Shown here in pieces: positions 23,397 through 30,160 of a stretch of DNA of 35,437 bases. Position 1 is the stretch's first letter; each line of letters begins with the position of its first letter. Under the pieces are notes generated by a model, which was not told where the DNA came from, searched no databases, and was given only the letters and a program-made list of their open reading frames with translations. The stretch is from Phycisphaerae bacterium (lineage in GTDB: Bacteria > Planctomycetota > Phycisphaerae > UBA1845), in NCBI GenBank assembly GCA_029260235.1, contig JAJDDP010000071.1, positions 1-35,437 on the forward strand, given 5' to 3'. The translations under genes and the position numbers were made by a program.

Positions 23397-23629
23397 TCCA
23401 ACTCCCGCTACCGTTGCGCCCGGAGCGAGACGAAGCACTTGAACTCGCTTACGATTACCTCTGCTCGCTCAAGACGAGCGACGTAATCGCCGTAATTCCC
23501 GTTCTCGCGCGGCACGCAGCGCCCCCTCAAGCTCCGTCGCAATGGTTGAAGACGGCACCGAACCAGACTGAATCCACTGACCACATTCCATGCGGGCCAG
23601 CTCACGTTGGTTTGCATCCATCCGGTTGA
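23393..23629 (+). CDS. Possible small protein antisense to the RHH gene's 3' end
   Basis: This 78-aa frame starts by ATGA overlap with the leader frame. Its first 43 residues (MIQLPLPLRPERDEALELAYDYLCSLKTSDVIAVIPVLAR) look protein-like; the remainder overlaps the oppositely transcribed RHH-like gene (from 23469) and is poor. Either the two genes overlap tail to tail, or only the first part is meaningful. I do not recognise a family. Transcription from P1 would produce antisense RNA over the RHH gene. Confidence 0.4.
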   Translation: MIQLPLPLRPERDEALELAYDYLCSLKTSDVIAVIPVLARHAAPPQAPSQWLKTAPNQTESTDHIPCGPAHVGLHPSG

Positions 23630-23747
23630 AATACCAGTAGAGAGCAGCGGAGATAGTCTTCGTAATGCTTGTTCCACCTTGCTGCTCCGATTCAAGCAAC
23701 GTGTCTACCGACTCTGGTAATTCGAGGTTTCTTTTCTTCTTCGGCAT
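23469..23747 (-). CDS. Ribbon-helix-helix-like candidate repressor
   Basis: ATG 23747 gives 92 aa: MPKKKRNLELPESVDTLLES is a basic start plus a beta strand, followed by EQQGGTSITKTISAALYWYFNRM, the helix A-turn-helix B of ribbon-helix-helix (Arc/MetJ/CopG) proteins. The C-terminal part is helical and ends basic (RERELRRLRRSS), possibly an oligomerisation or DNA-contact extension. It stands divergent to a second RHH-like gene across 95 bp holding TACTGG repeats, so it is the best candidate for the lysogenic repressor. The frame is open 24 codons further upstream (to 23819), but that part overlaps the operator region. Confidence 0.65.
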   Translation of the reverse strand: MPKKKRNLELPESVDTLLESEQQGGTSITKTISAALYWYFNRMDANQRELARMECGQWIQSGSVPSSTIATELEGALRAARERELRRLRRSS

Positions 23748-23794
23748 AGTCGGCAGATTAACCACAAACACGAACCTACAAAAACCAAGATTTT

Positions 23795-23836
23795 CCAGTA
23801 TTTTCCTTGACACGGACAACTACTGGTTTATACTGG
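23795..23836. promoter_or_regulatory. Candidate operator: TACTGG half-sites
   Basis: TACTGG occurs at 23821-23826 and 23831-23836, exactly 10 bp apart, and in inverse orientation (CCAGTA) at 23795-23800. Direct repeats one helical turn apart are typical of sites bound by neighbouring RHH dimers. The second half-site overlaps the -10 box of P2, so binding should block the plus-strand early operon. Confidence 0.6.
23807..23834 (+). promoter_or_regulatory. Strong sigma-70-type promoter P2 with near-leaderless start
   Basis: TTGACA (23807-23812), 16-bp spacer, TATACT (23829-23834). The expected transcript start, about 7 bp after the -10, is at about 23841, two bases before ATG 23843, so the first gene should be translated from a leaderless or nearly leaderless mRNA, as for lambda cI from PRM. 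It probably drives the early genes including the transposase. Confidence 0.75.
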
Positions 23837-23842
23837 TTTTAG

Positions 23843-24037
23843 ATGGCAACTACGATCAACATCACAAGTACCCAGCGACGAGGCGCCTATGTGGACGTAA
23901 TCGACTTCGTCAATGAGATGTCACAGGAGCTCGGTAGCGCAACCAACGCAGCAGCCGTCCTACTTCGTAGCACCGACGCGTACAAAAAATGGCAGAAACA
24001 GCGGCCCCGGAAATACCCGAAACGCAAAGCGAGCTAA
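23843..24037 (+). CDS. Small RHH-like regulator, first early gene
   Basis: This 64-aa protein starts MATTINITSTQRRGAYVDVI and continues FVNEMSQELGSATNAAAVLLRSTDAYKKW, then a basic tail (KQRPRKYPKRKAS). A beta strand followed by two helices with a turn at GSAT fits a ribbon-helix-helix, so it may be the counterpart (cro/ner analogue) of the divergent 92-aa RHH gene. There is no ribosome site upstream because the promoter lies immediately before the ATG. The RHH reading is by pattern and not certain. Confidence 0.6.
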   Translation: MATTINITSTQRRGAYVDVIDFVNEMSQELGSATNAAAVLLRSTDAYKKWQKQRPRKYPKRKAS

Positions 24038-24040
24038 TTG

Positions 24041-24238
24041 ATGCCCAGATCAAAACCATCCGGCACGCCGTTCCGCATAAGCATCGCCGACCCGCGACCG
24101 GGCATGCGCATCAAGAGCCGCACCATCACGGTTTATGCCAGCGGCGTCGAACTGGACGAAATCGCCCGCGACGTCATGTGGGCCATGCGCCAGCGTTTCA
24201 CAACAACCAGCCTGACCGACGGTCGGCACAGGCGGTAG
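24041..24238 (+). CDS. Small basic hypothetical protein
   Basis: ATG 24041 follows the previous TAA by 3 bp and gives 65 aa: PRSKPSGTPFRISIADPRPG, then RIKSRTITVYASGVELDEIARDVMWAMRQRF and a basic tail. A short beta hairpin followed by one helix could form a further small DNA- or RNA-binding fold, but I do not recognise it. It ends before a 307-bp gap. The pair with the 64-aa gene would form the first early transcription unit. Confidence 0.5.
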   Translation: MPRSKPSGTPFRISIADPRPGMRIKSRTITVYASGVELDEIARDVMWAMRQRFTTTSLTDGRHRR

Positions 24239-24355
24239 CCAGTAGTCCTCTATGCCGCCGGGACGGTCCCGGCGGCTTCCTTGGAACAGCCCTCATCGGG
24301 GCTAACCCCGCCGGGGCGGGGGCGGCTGAATATGGAAACGGGCGAAGCACCTGTT

Positions 24356-24481
24356 CTCAGCCACCCTCGCCCTTGGGGGTACTTAAGAAAAATCGCACCA
24401 TACAGGGTGGCATGGTCCACGCTTGCGTGGCCATGAAACATACTCGGCACTGAGCCACCTTCGACCTTGAGGGTCTCAAGA
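24356..24481. repeat. Imperfect direct repeat flanking hairpin copy 3
   Basis: The 33-bp sequence at 24356-24388 (CTCAGCCACCCTCGCCCTTG...) and the 32-bp sequence at 24450-24481 (CTGAGCCACCTTCGACCTTG...) match at about 27 of 33 positions. Each ends in a small palindrome (CTTGAG-GGT-CTCAAG in the second). The GGTGGCATGG hairpin lies between them, repeating the arrangement seen at 8.6 kb. Confidence 0.65.
24406..24435. repeat. Dispersed hairpin repeat, copy 3
   Basis: Identical in sequence to copy 1 over all 30 bases (GGTGGCATGG-T-CCACGC-TT-GCGTGG-CCATG). It stands in the gap between the 65-aa gene and the 175-aa gene, flanked by an imperfect direct repeat. Confidence 0.85.
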
Positions 24482-24545
24482 CATTATCTCCGACGCGTGG
24501 CACGACGCCACCGACGGTCAAAACAAACTCTCGGCAGGGAAGCCA

Positions 24546-25073
24546 ATGCAAAGTGAAGCAGACAAACCTATGACCCCATCGCAGGAAACGCTTTACGGCC
24601 TCTGCTTTCGTCAGCAGCTTGTCGCCCCACAACAGCTTGCGTATCGCCTGCACAAATACACCGATTACATCAGCGATGTCTGCCGACGCGATCGCGTCGA
24701 TTTTATGTCCATCTTCAACGAAATCCTACGCGGAAGCGAACACCTGGCGGCGACCGACCCGCAGCGGCTCTTTTCAGTCGCTGATCCCATTGCCAAATTA
24801 CTCTTCGCGGGTACGGGTTGGAACGCCATGTATGTGACGCCCGGCACGCCATCGGGCGACTTCGCGTCACTCTGTCACCAGACTGGCGAGATGATGAAAG
24901 ACCTTGGCGGATGTATTGAATCACTCGCAGCGATTGAGGCCGACGGCGTCGTCGATGAATCTGACGACGTGCGCATTCAGGAGTTTGGGAACAAGGCCGA
25001 ACTACTGAACACCAGACTCAAATCCATACTGGTCGAACTGTGCCGCCGCCGCAGCCAGGAGGTGCAAACATGA
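24546..25073 (+). CDS. Hypothetical early protein, helical
   Basis: This 175-aa protein is predicted mostly helical: LYGLCFRQQLVAPQQLAYRL, DYISDVCRRDRVDFMSIFNEIL, PIAKLLFAGTGW, and a C-terminal helical half (GEMMKDLGGCIESLAAIEADG...NTRLKSILVELCRRR). The second half, with a break at 'aDGvvdesd', is faintly like phage CII-type (CP76) regulators, but that is only an impression. It stands before the transposase and may control early or middle genes. It is followed by a 4-bp ATGA overlap with the next gene, supporting co-expression. Confidence 0.6.
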   Translation: MQSEADKPMTPSQETLYGLCFRQQLVAPQQLAYRLHKYTDYISDVCRRDRVDFMSIFNEILRGSEHLAATDPQRLFSVADPIAKLLFAGTGWNAMYVTPGTPSGDFASLCHQTGEMMKDLGGCIESLAAIEADGVVDESDDVRIQEFGNKAELLNTRLKSILVELCRRRSQEVQT

Positions 25074-25318
25074 CGGGAGCACTGTTCATCTTTGTTGCGC
25101 TCATAGGGATTGGTATTTCGTACGGCTGGTTCGGCGACCAGATCGCGGCGAACCGCACCACTCTGACCTGCGATTGTGGCAAGTGCGTGGCGCGAAACAT
25201 CATCGTTGTTGGTTCATCCGAAGAGGCGAAGTATCTCAAGTTCCAATTATCTAACGGCTGCGAAGTCTGCCGTGCCCGAAGACTCTATCGCCGCCAGAGA
25301 AAGGAGAACGCTAAGTGA
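25070..25318 (+). CDS. Small membrane protein with cysteine motifs
   Basis: ATG 25070 has a strong AGGAGGTG site upstream and overlaps the previous stop. The 82-aa product has one N-terminal membrane segment (about 3-20, GALFIFVALIGIGISYGW), then cysteines C34, C36, C39, C64 and C67 that could bind one metal ion, and a basic C-terminus (RARRLYRRQRKENAK). No family is recognised. The next gene also encodes a small cysteine protein, so the two may act together. Confidence 0.65.
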   Translation: MTGALFIFVALIGIGISYGWFGDQIAANRTTLTCDCGKCVARNIIVVGSSEEAKYLKFQLSNGCEVCRARRLYRRQRKENAK

Positions 25319-25572
25319 TTCTTGCACCGACTCAGCAATGCCCAAGGTGTGAGGGCGAGATCAATCGTGAGCACTTCACGCGTGAAGACTGCATTGATCA
25401 CGAGATCACCATGCTGCACTGCGACCATTGCGACATGCTAATCGAATCGCTTTGGAGCAAGATGCCCGGCGGCGTATGCGAACTGGATTTCAATGTGTCG
25501 TGGGATAAAGACGAAAACCCGGTCCAATTTGGTCGCTTACTTCAAAAGATGGACGCCGCCCGCGTGGCGTAG
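25315..25572 (+). CDS. Small zinc-finger protein
   Basis: The start is GTG 25315 with AAAGGAGA upstream and a 4-bp overlap (GTGA). The 85-aa product has two pairs, C9-x2-C12 and C36-x2-C39, the spacing of a zinc ribbon (QQCPRCEGE ... LHCDHCDML), followed by acidic sequence. Zinc ribbons of this type bind nucleic acid or protein partners. It is the last gene before the transposase and is separated from it by two hairpins. Confidence 0.65.
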   Translation: MILAPTQQCPRCEGEINREHFTREDCIDHEITMLHCDHCDMLIESLWSKMPGGVCELDFNVSWDKDENPVQFGRLLQKMDAARVA

Positions 25573-25620
25573 CCCGGCAAGTAAAGCCGGGGTGGCATGG
25601 CCCACGCTCGCGTGGCCATG
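25573..25620. repeat. Two adjoining hairpins upstream of the transposase, including copy 4
   Basis: CCCGGC (25573-25578) pairs with GCCGGG (25586-25591), and copy 4 of the dispersed hairpin follows at 25591-25620 (variant CCCACGC-TC-GCGTGG). Together they fill the 65-bp gap before gene A, with the start codon 18 bp beyond. They could affect transposase mRNA stability or translation. Confidence 0.8.
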
Positions 25621-25637
25621 AAGGAATAACGAGATAG

Positions 25638-27935
25638 ATGTCAGAAGCTCTCCGAAAATCTCAGCCAGCCGACGAGAAGGACTGGCTTCCCATTGATGAG
25701 GCAGCGGAGCTTACCCGTACCTCGAATCGCAATGTCAGGCGGATCGCATTGCGGGCTGCCGCGCGCGGCCTCGCGCGGCAGCGCGCACCGCGTAGCGGCA
25801 AGGGCAAGCCGGTCTGGTGGCTCCATCGCTCCGTTCATCCAAAGCTCACGCGGTACCCAACCAAAGAGTCACGCGACGACAAGGCTCGCCCCGTCCTGCT
25901 TGAACAGTTCGCCCAGCATCATGTCGAGCGTGCGTACCGCAAGACTCATTGGATGATGAAGTGGCGAAGTGCATGCCTCACGGAATCTGGCACGGAGCGA
26001 GCGATCGCTGCACGAATTGTTTCCGAGGCGCGGTCTCTGGAAAGCGGCAACTTCAAAATCAGCGTCCGGTCATTGCAGAGTTGGTGGACGGATTACAACC
26101 GGTTCGATGCCAATGGCCAATTGCTGGGCGTGCGAGCCTTGGTACCCAACTACGAAAAGAGCGATGGCAATGGTTCGGATGGCGACGGCGGCAGCGGGCC
26201 AACCGGAGAAGCCCGATCACCGGCTGCCGTGGCGTTTTTCTACGAGTGCTACCACACGCAGAACCGCCACAGCGTAAAAGTGTGCCATGAGTTGACGCTC
26301 CGCGAAGCGCAAAGGCAGGGCTGGTCGTGGCCGCGTGGGTATTCCGCAACGGCCAGATGGCTCCGCGAACGCGATGACAAATCGCTGACCTGTTTATTCC
26401 GTGAGGGCAAGGGCGCCTGGTCGCACAAGTACATGCCGTACAACGAGATTGATTACACCTCCGTCGAGCCGGGCGAGTTTTACGTCTGCGATCACACGCA
26501 GTGCGATTTTTGGGTGACCTACAAGGGCAAGCAAATCAGGCCGTGGCTCACCGCCGTGCTGGATTGTCGCAGTCGGTCGATCGTCGGCTGGCATTTCGGT
26601 ACCGCCCCGCATCAGGATGCCATTCTTTCGTCGTTCCGCATGGCGTTTCGAGACTGGGCGATCCCCGCCAAGATGCGCATCGACAACGGCAGGGATTATA
26701 CCAGTAAGCTCATCACCGGCGTCACCAAGGCTGAGCGCAATGCGCTCAAGCGCGAGCTTGGCAAGGACTGGCAGCGTGCGCTCAAGCGAAGCGACACGCT
26801 GGTCACCTGCGATGACACGCGATGGCTCGGTATCACCGGCGAGCTTGAGATCAACGTCATCTACGCGATTCCGTACGCGGCGTGGTCCAAGGGCCAGGTC
26901 GAGCGATGGTTCGGCACTTTTCATGGGCAGTGCGGCAAGAGCTTCGCGACTTATTGCGGTCGCTCCGTGCTCACCAGACCGGACTGTCTCGAAGAGATCA
27001 AGCGCGGATACAGCCGCGATCAACGGCGTCGCCTGAAGAAACTGCACGGTCGCGATTGGAAAAAAGAAGTCATCCTCAAGTTTGTGGACCAATCCGGCGT
27101 GCCGTCGCTTGATGATGCGCGGGAAGAGATCGCCAGCTACATCAAGCTCTACCACCACACGACACACGGCGGCAAGGGTATGGACGGTCAGTCGCCACAG
27201 GCCGTGTGGAATAAGACCGCCTGGCTGCGCCGCGCGGACGCCGATGCGCTCGCGTTCCTGATGGACATTCGCGGCAAGTACAAGGTCGGGCCGAATGGCG
27301 TGACACTAACGGTCGGCGCGACAACCGTCACCTACGGTGGCAAATGCGCACCGCTCAAGAAGCTCAAGGGCCGTGAGGTACTCATTGCCCTCGACACGGG
27401 CGACACGAGCGTCTGCTGGGCGCTTTCCGTTGACAAGAAGAAGATCATCGCCCGGTTGGAGCCGAACTTCACGATCCCGGCGGGCACCACAGCCGACGAT
27501 CTTCGCGAAGTGATTGGCGAAAAGCTGCGCGACCAATCGGTTATGCACAAGGCTTCGCGCACCGCCGCCAGGCGGACGATGACAACGACACAACGGATAC
27601 GCGAGCTCAAGCGTGAACAACTGGCCGAGTTGCCCAAGACCGGCACCGACAATCAGCCAATCATTCGCCCCGTTCAAACGGGGGTTGAAGGACTTTCAAT
27701 AGAAAAACCGGTTCAAATCGATGTCGAACCGATCGACGATGTCTACGCGCACATCGACATGCAGGCAATCATCATGGATGGCGATGTCGAGACCGAAGAC
27801 GATCCGTTCGGTGAACCGGACGGTCAGGAGTTGGATTTCAGCGATCAGGATGACGAGTCCGGCGACGTATACGCTGGCATTGACCTAGGCGAGATGGACC
27901 TCTCTGCATTAGCAGAGGACGCAGCGGATGAATGA
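25638..27935 (+). CDS. A: MuA-type DDE transposase
   Basis: This 765-aa protein has the Mu A layout. N-terminal DNA-binding domains (about 1-170) end in SVRSLQSWWTDYNRFDANGQ, a helix-turn-helix that contacts the phage ends. The catalytic core has D285 (FYVCDHTQCDFWV), D349 (MRIDNGRDYTS) and E422 (SKGQVERWFGTFHG), the DDE triad, spaced 64 and 73 residues. A C-terminal domain follows and ends in an acidic tail (DLGEMDLSALAEDAADE), which in Mu contacts the MuB ATPase. It catalyses strand transfer for integration and replicative transposition. It overlaps the B gene by 8 bp, so the two are co-translated. Confidence 0.95.
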   Translation: MSEALRKSQPADEKDWLPIDEAAELTRTSNRNVRRIALRAAARGLARQRAPRSGKGKPVWWLHRSVHPKLTRYPTKESRDDKARPVLLEQFAQHHVERAYRKTHWMMKWRSACLTESGTERAIAARIVSEARSLESGNFKISVRSLQSWWTDYNRFDANGQLLGVRALVPNYEKSDGNGSDGDGGSGPTGEARSPAAVAFFYECYHTQNRHSVKVCHELTLREAQRQGWSWPRGYSATARWLRERDDKSLTCLFREGKGAWSHKYMPYNEIDYTSVEPGEFYVCDHTQCDFWVTYKGKQIRPWLTAVLDCRSRSIVGWHFGTAPHQDAILSSFRMAFRDWAIPAKMRIDNGRDYTSKLITGVTKAERNALKRELGKDWQRALKRSDTLVTCDDTRWLGITGELEINVIYAIPYAAWSKGQVERWFGTFHGQCGKSFATYCGRSVLTRPDCLEEIKRGYSRDQRRRLKKLHGRDWKKEVILKFVDQSGVPSLDDAREEIASYIKLYHHTTHGGKGMDGQSPQAVWNKTAWLRRADADALAFLMDIRGKYKVGPNGVTLTVGATTVTYGGKCAPLKKLKGREVLIALDTGDTSVCWALSVDKKKIIARLEPNFTIPAGTTADDLREVIGEKLRDQSVMHKASRTAARRTMTTTQRIRELKREQLAELPKTGTDNQPIIRPVQTGVEGLSIEKPVQIDVEPIDDVYAHIDMQAIIMDGDVETEDDPFGEPDGQELDFSDQDDESGDVYAGIDLGEMDLSALAEDAADE

Positions 27936-29082
27936 CGAAACATCGGACCTGAACCGACTGCTGGAACAAGAGAGTCGTCGGTTATTGGAGGCAAGGATGC
28001 TCCCCAACGAAGGAAAGCTGACGGATCAGCAGCGCAAGGACGTTGTCACTGCGCTCAACGCCTACATCAAGAAGCACAAAATCTCGCAGGTTGATGTACA
28101 AAAACAGGTGACGGAAATCAACCTGGGCACCATCAACGCCATCCTGCACAACAAGTACGAACACGGCCCGCTGGACGATTACCTTCGAGAGCTTAACGAG
28201 TGGATGGAGATCGACGCACGGCGGCGCGTCACCAAGACCGACAAGAAATTTGTCGAGACGCGCGTGGCCAAGCGCATCATCGGATGCGCGGAGAAAGCCG
28301 TGCAGGCGGGTTCGATTTTTTTGGTACACGGCCCAACGGGAATTGGTAAATCCATGGTCGCCGAGACGATCGCTCAAAGGTTCCCAGGTGCCATCTACCT
28401 GCGACTCAGCGAGGGCGAAACCTCCGCCTCCAAGCTGCGCACCCGGCTTCTTTCCAGCCTTCGTATCTACGGCAATCGTGGCCGAAGAAGGCACCACGAC
28501 TCCTCGACCTTTATGACCAACAACGAACGGCTCTTTGAGAAGCTGCGCGGAAGCCATCGCATGATCATCATTGATGAGGCGCATCGCATTCGTGATTCGG
28601 CGCTGCAATTCCTGCGGGACATCTACGACGAATGCAATGTTCCCATGCTCTTACTTTGCACCAAGGACTTGGTGGAGCGCATTCGGCGTGACAACGATGA
28701 GGATCATGGCCAGTTGTACAGCCGGTTCTCGTTTATCTACGACCTGACCAAAGGGTATGACAAGGCGCCGGGCGGCAAGAAGCCGCTGTTCAGTATCGCG
28801 GAGATTCGCAAGCTCTTTGAACAGGACAAGGTCAAGTTCCACCCGGACGGCCTGCAATACCTGCAGGACGTGGCCAACATGCTCGGCCAGGGTTCGCTTC
28901 GCGCGTGCGGGAACATCGTCAAGTGGGGTATCGCCATTGAGCGAGCCGCTAAGAAAATCAAACCGGGTGGCATGGTGACGCTCGGTGAGGCCGTGCTGCG
29001 TAAGGCGGAGACCGACACGAAGTACGACAAGTCCATGCAGTATGACATGACCACGCGCAAGCCGGTGGCGGCGGTCAGGTAG
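27928..29082 (+). CDS. B: MuB-type AAA+ ATPase (transposition target selection)
   Basis: This 384-aa protein begins with an N-terminal helix-turn-helix region (about 40-95: YIKKHKISQVDVQKQVTEINLGTINAILHN), as in MuB. It has Walker A GPTGIGKS (135-142) and Walker B IIIDEAH (213-219). MuB-type ATPases polymerise on DNA, choose the target and activate the transposase. The C-terminal region (about 290-384) has basic and helical stretches. It overlaps the A gene by 8 bp, which supports the pairing. The identity is very secure, and it places the element among Mu-like transposable phages. Confidence 0.93.
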   Translation: MNDETSDLNRLLEQESRRLLEARMLPNEGKLTDQQRKDVVTALNAYIKKHKISQVDVQKQVTEINLGTINAILHNKYEHGPLDDYLRELNEWMEIDARRRVTKTDKKFVETRVAKRIIGCAEKAVQAGSIFLVHGPTGIGKSMVAETIAQRFPGAIYLRLSEGETSASKLRTRLLSSLRIYGNRGRRRHHDSSTFMTNNERLFEKLRGSHRMIIIDEAHRIRDSALQFLRDIYDECNVPMLLLCTKDLVERIRRDNDEDHGQLYSRFSFIYDLTKGYDKAPGGKKPLFSIAEIRKLFEQDKVKFHPDGLQYLQDVANMLGQGSLRACGNIVKWGIAIERAAKKIKPGGMVTLGEAVLRKAETDTKYDKSMQYDMTTRKPVAAVR

Positions 29083-29088
29083 CCGATG

Positions 29089-29146
29089 GGTGGCATGGTC
29101 CACGCTTGCGTGGCCATGAATGGTAGGGTGCGTCCCGGGCGCCACC
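29089..29146. repeat. Dispersed hairpin copy 5 plus a decayed GGTGCGTCC palindrome
   Basis: Copy 5 (29089-29118) is identical in sequence to copy 1. It is followed by TAGGGTGCGTCC-CGGGCGCCACC (29127-29146), an imperfect version of the intact GGTGCGTCC/GGACGCACC palindrome at 22245-22263. Both stand in the gap after gene B. Confidence 0.8.
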
Positions 29147-29175
29147 AAGGGAGCCGCAAAAGGAACGGAGTCCAC

Positions 29176-29427
29176 ATGGAAGTATACACCGTAGTAATCA
29201 TTTCACTGAGTGTGGGGCTAAGCCTGTCGTCCTGTTTGTTGGGCTGGGATATCCTGTCTAGCGTAAACACATTGTCCGATGTCATGGCCAAACGAGGGCA
29301 CGGCGCCGACCCGCGTTACATCCTCAGCGAGCCTTGGCCGATTGGAGTCAACCAACGCATCGTCGATCTCGGCGACCTCGGCAAAGTCGTGCAATACAAG
29401 CAAGGGAAGGAGCCAACGGAAAACTAA
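29176..29427 (+). CDS. Small single-pass membrane protein
   Basis: ATG 29176 with GGAG 5 bp upstream gives 83 aa. Residues 4-25 (YTVVIISLSVGLSLSSCLLGW) form one membrane segment or uncleaved signal anchor; the rest is soluble (DPRYILSEPWPIGVNQRIVDLGDLGKVVQ) and ends GKEPTEN. No family recognised. Its last five codons and stop are repeated at the end of the next gene. Confidence 0.6.
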   Translation: MEVYTVVIISLSVGLSLSSCLLGWDILSSVNTLSDVMAKRGHGADPRYILSEPWPIGVNQRIVDLGDLGKVVQYKQGKEPTEN

Positions 29428-29723
29428 TCATGGGGAGAGCGGAAACAAAACAACAGTCGTTGAAGCCCGTATCGAAGGGTATTCGCCTGGATGCAGCGCT
29501 TGCTGAAATCGTCAACGAGTTGGAACTCAACCTCGGAACGCCCTTCTCTCGTATTGCCCAAGCTGCGCTTTTGTCGTTTTGCCTGGACATGGGCGATGAA
29601 TACCAACTCGCGTGGATACGAAAGGCGTCTTTGGTCACGAAGGGCAAGCTGTCCATTGAAGACATCAAGAAGCAATTGCGACAGTACACGCACGATGGCC
29701 ACAGGGAGCCAACGGAAAACTAA
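29409..29723. repeat. Direct repeat of a gene end (EPTEN-stop) flanking an RHH-like gene
   Basis: The 19-bp GGAGCCAACGGAAAACTAA appears at 29409-29427 and 29705-29723, 296 bp apart, and in each copy is followed by the start context CATGG of the next gene (TCATGG or CCATGG). Both membrane and RHH-like proteins thus end in EPTEN. The arrangement suggests that the RHH-like gene was inserted as a module between the membrane gene and the gemA-like gene. Confidence 0.75.
29430..29723 (+). CDS. Small RHH-like / CopG-like protein
   Basis: The start is ATG 29430 directly after the repeated gene end; the open frame upstream of it is shadow. The 97-aa product reads GRAETKQQSLKPVSKGIRLDAALAEIVNELELNLGTPFSRIAQAALLSFCLDM. 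A strand (KGIRLDAAL), helix and turn (NLGTPFSR) with a second helix fit a ribbon-helix-helix or related small DNA-binding fold. The C-terminus (LSIEDIKKQLRQYTHDGHREPTEN) is helical. It may autoregulate or act on early genes. Note its duplicated borders. Confidence 0.6.
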   Translation: MGRAETKQQSLKPVSKGIRLDAALAEIVNELELNLGTPFSRIAQAALLSFCLDMGDEYQLAWIRKASLVTKGKLSIEDIKKQLRQYTHDGHREPTEN

Positions 29724-29725
29724 CC

Positions 29726-30160
29726 ATGGCGGCGCTCAAGAAAAAACAAGGCAGCAGCTCACCCAAACAGCGTCAGACGCTGGTCATCGCGGGTAAACGT
29801 CGCGGCATGGCGCTATCCGAAATCCGCAGCATGGTGGGCGGCTCGATCAGCGAGCTCTCTTCCGCCGAGGCATCGGCGTGGATCACGAAGTTTTCCGGTC
29901 GCGACCTGCAGCATGAGCCGGGCACCAAACGCAGCGCGTACGCAGGCAAGAAAGCCGAAGGCCTGCGCATGATCACGCAGGACCATGTCGAGCAGATCAC
30001 ACGCATGGGCGTCACCTACTTTGAGAATGAGTCTGCATTTGAGAACTGGCTCGACAAGAATTTCAAGGTGCGTGATCCATGGAAGCTTGGCACCGCAGCG
30101 CGCGCCGGGGAAGTTATCAAAGTGCTGAAAGCCATGCACGACAGGAGGGATTCGCGATGA
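29726..30160 (+). CDS. gemA: GemA / Mu gp16-like protein
   Basis: This 144-aa protein shows the gp16/GemA layout: QRQTLVIAGKRRGMALSEIRSMVGGSISELSSAEASAWITK, then the central ITQDHVEQITRMGVTYFENESAFENWLDKNFKVRDPWKLGTAARAGEVIKVLKAM in the usual order (helix, 'fe.wl...f.v....l....a..vi..L..m'). In Mu GemA is made in the middle/early phase and alters host DNA supercoiling and gene expression. It sits between an RHH-like gene and a coiled-coil gene. The family match is by pattern and order. Confidence 0.65.
   Translation: MAALKKKQGSSSPKQRQTLVIAGKRRGMALSEIRSMVGGSISELSSAEASAWITKFSGRDLQHEPGTKRSAYAGKKAEGLRMITQDHVEQITRMGVTYFENESAFENWLDKNFKVRDPWKLGTAARAGEVIKVLKAMHDRRDSR

Larger units (their letters stand above)
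24239..24545. other. 307-bp gap with strong hairpins and repeat copy 3
   Basis: No gene is seen. It opens with a near-perfect hairpin GCCGCCGGGAC/GTCCCGGCGGC (24254-24276), without a T-run, then GGGGCTAACCCC and further GC-rich sequence, then the flanked dispersed hairpin described below. The first hairpin may reduce transcription from P2 into the downstream early genes. The last 60 bp (24486-24545) look like an ordinary leader, ending in CAGGGAAGCC before ATG 24546. Confidence 0.65.

Noticed and set aside
24546..25073. Holin or endolysin in the early arm
   Set aside because: The 175-aa protein lacks a membrane segment and any muramidase, amidase or peptidase motif.
26394..27167. 257-aa minus-strand frame inside the transposase gene
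   Set aside because: Exact antisense of the conserved DDE core; shadow only.
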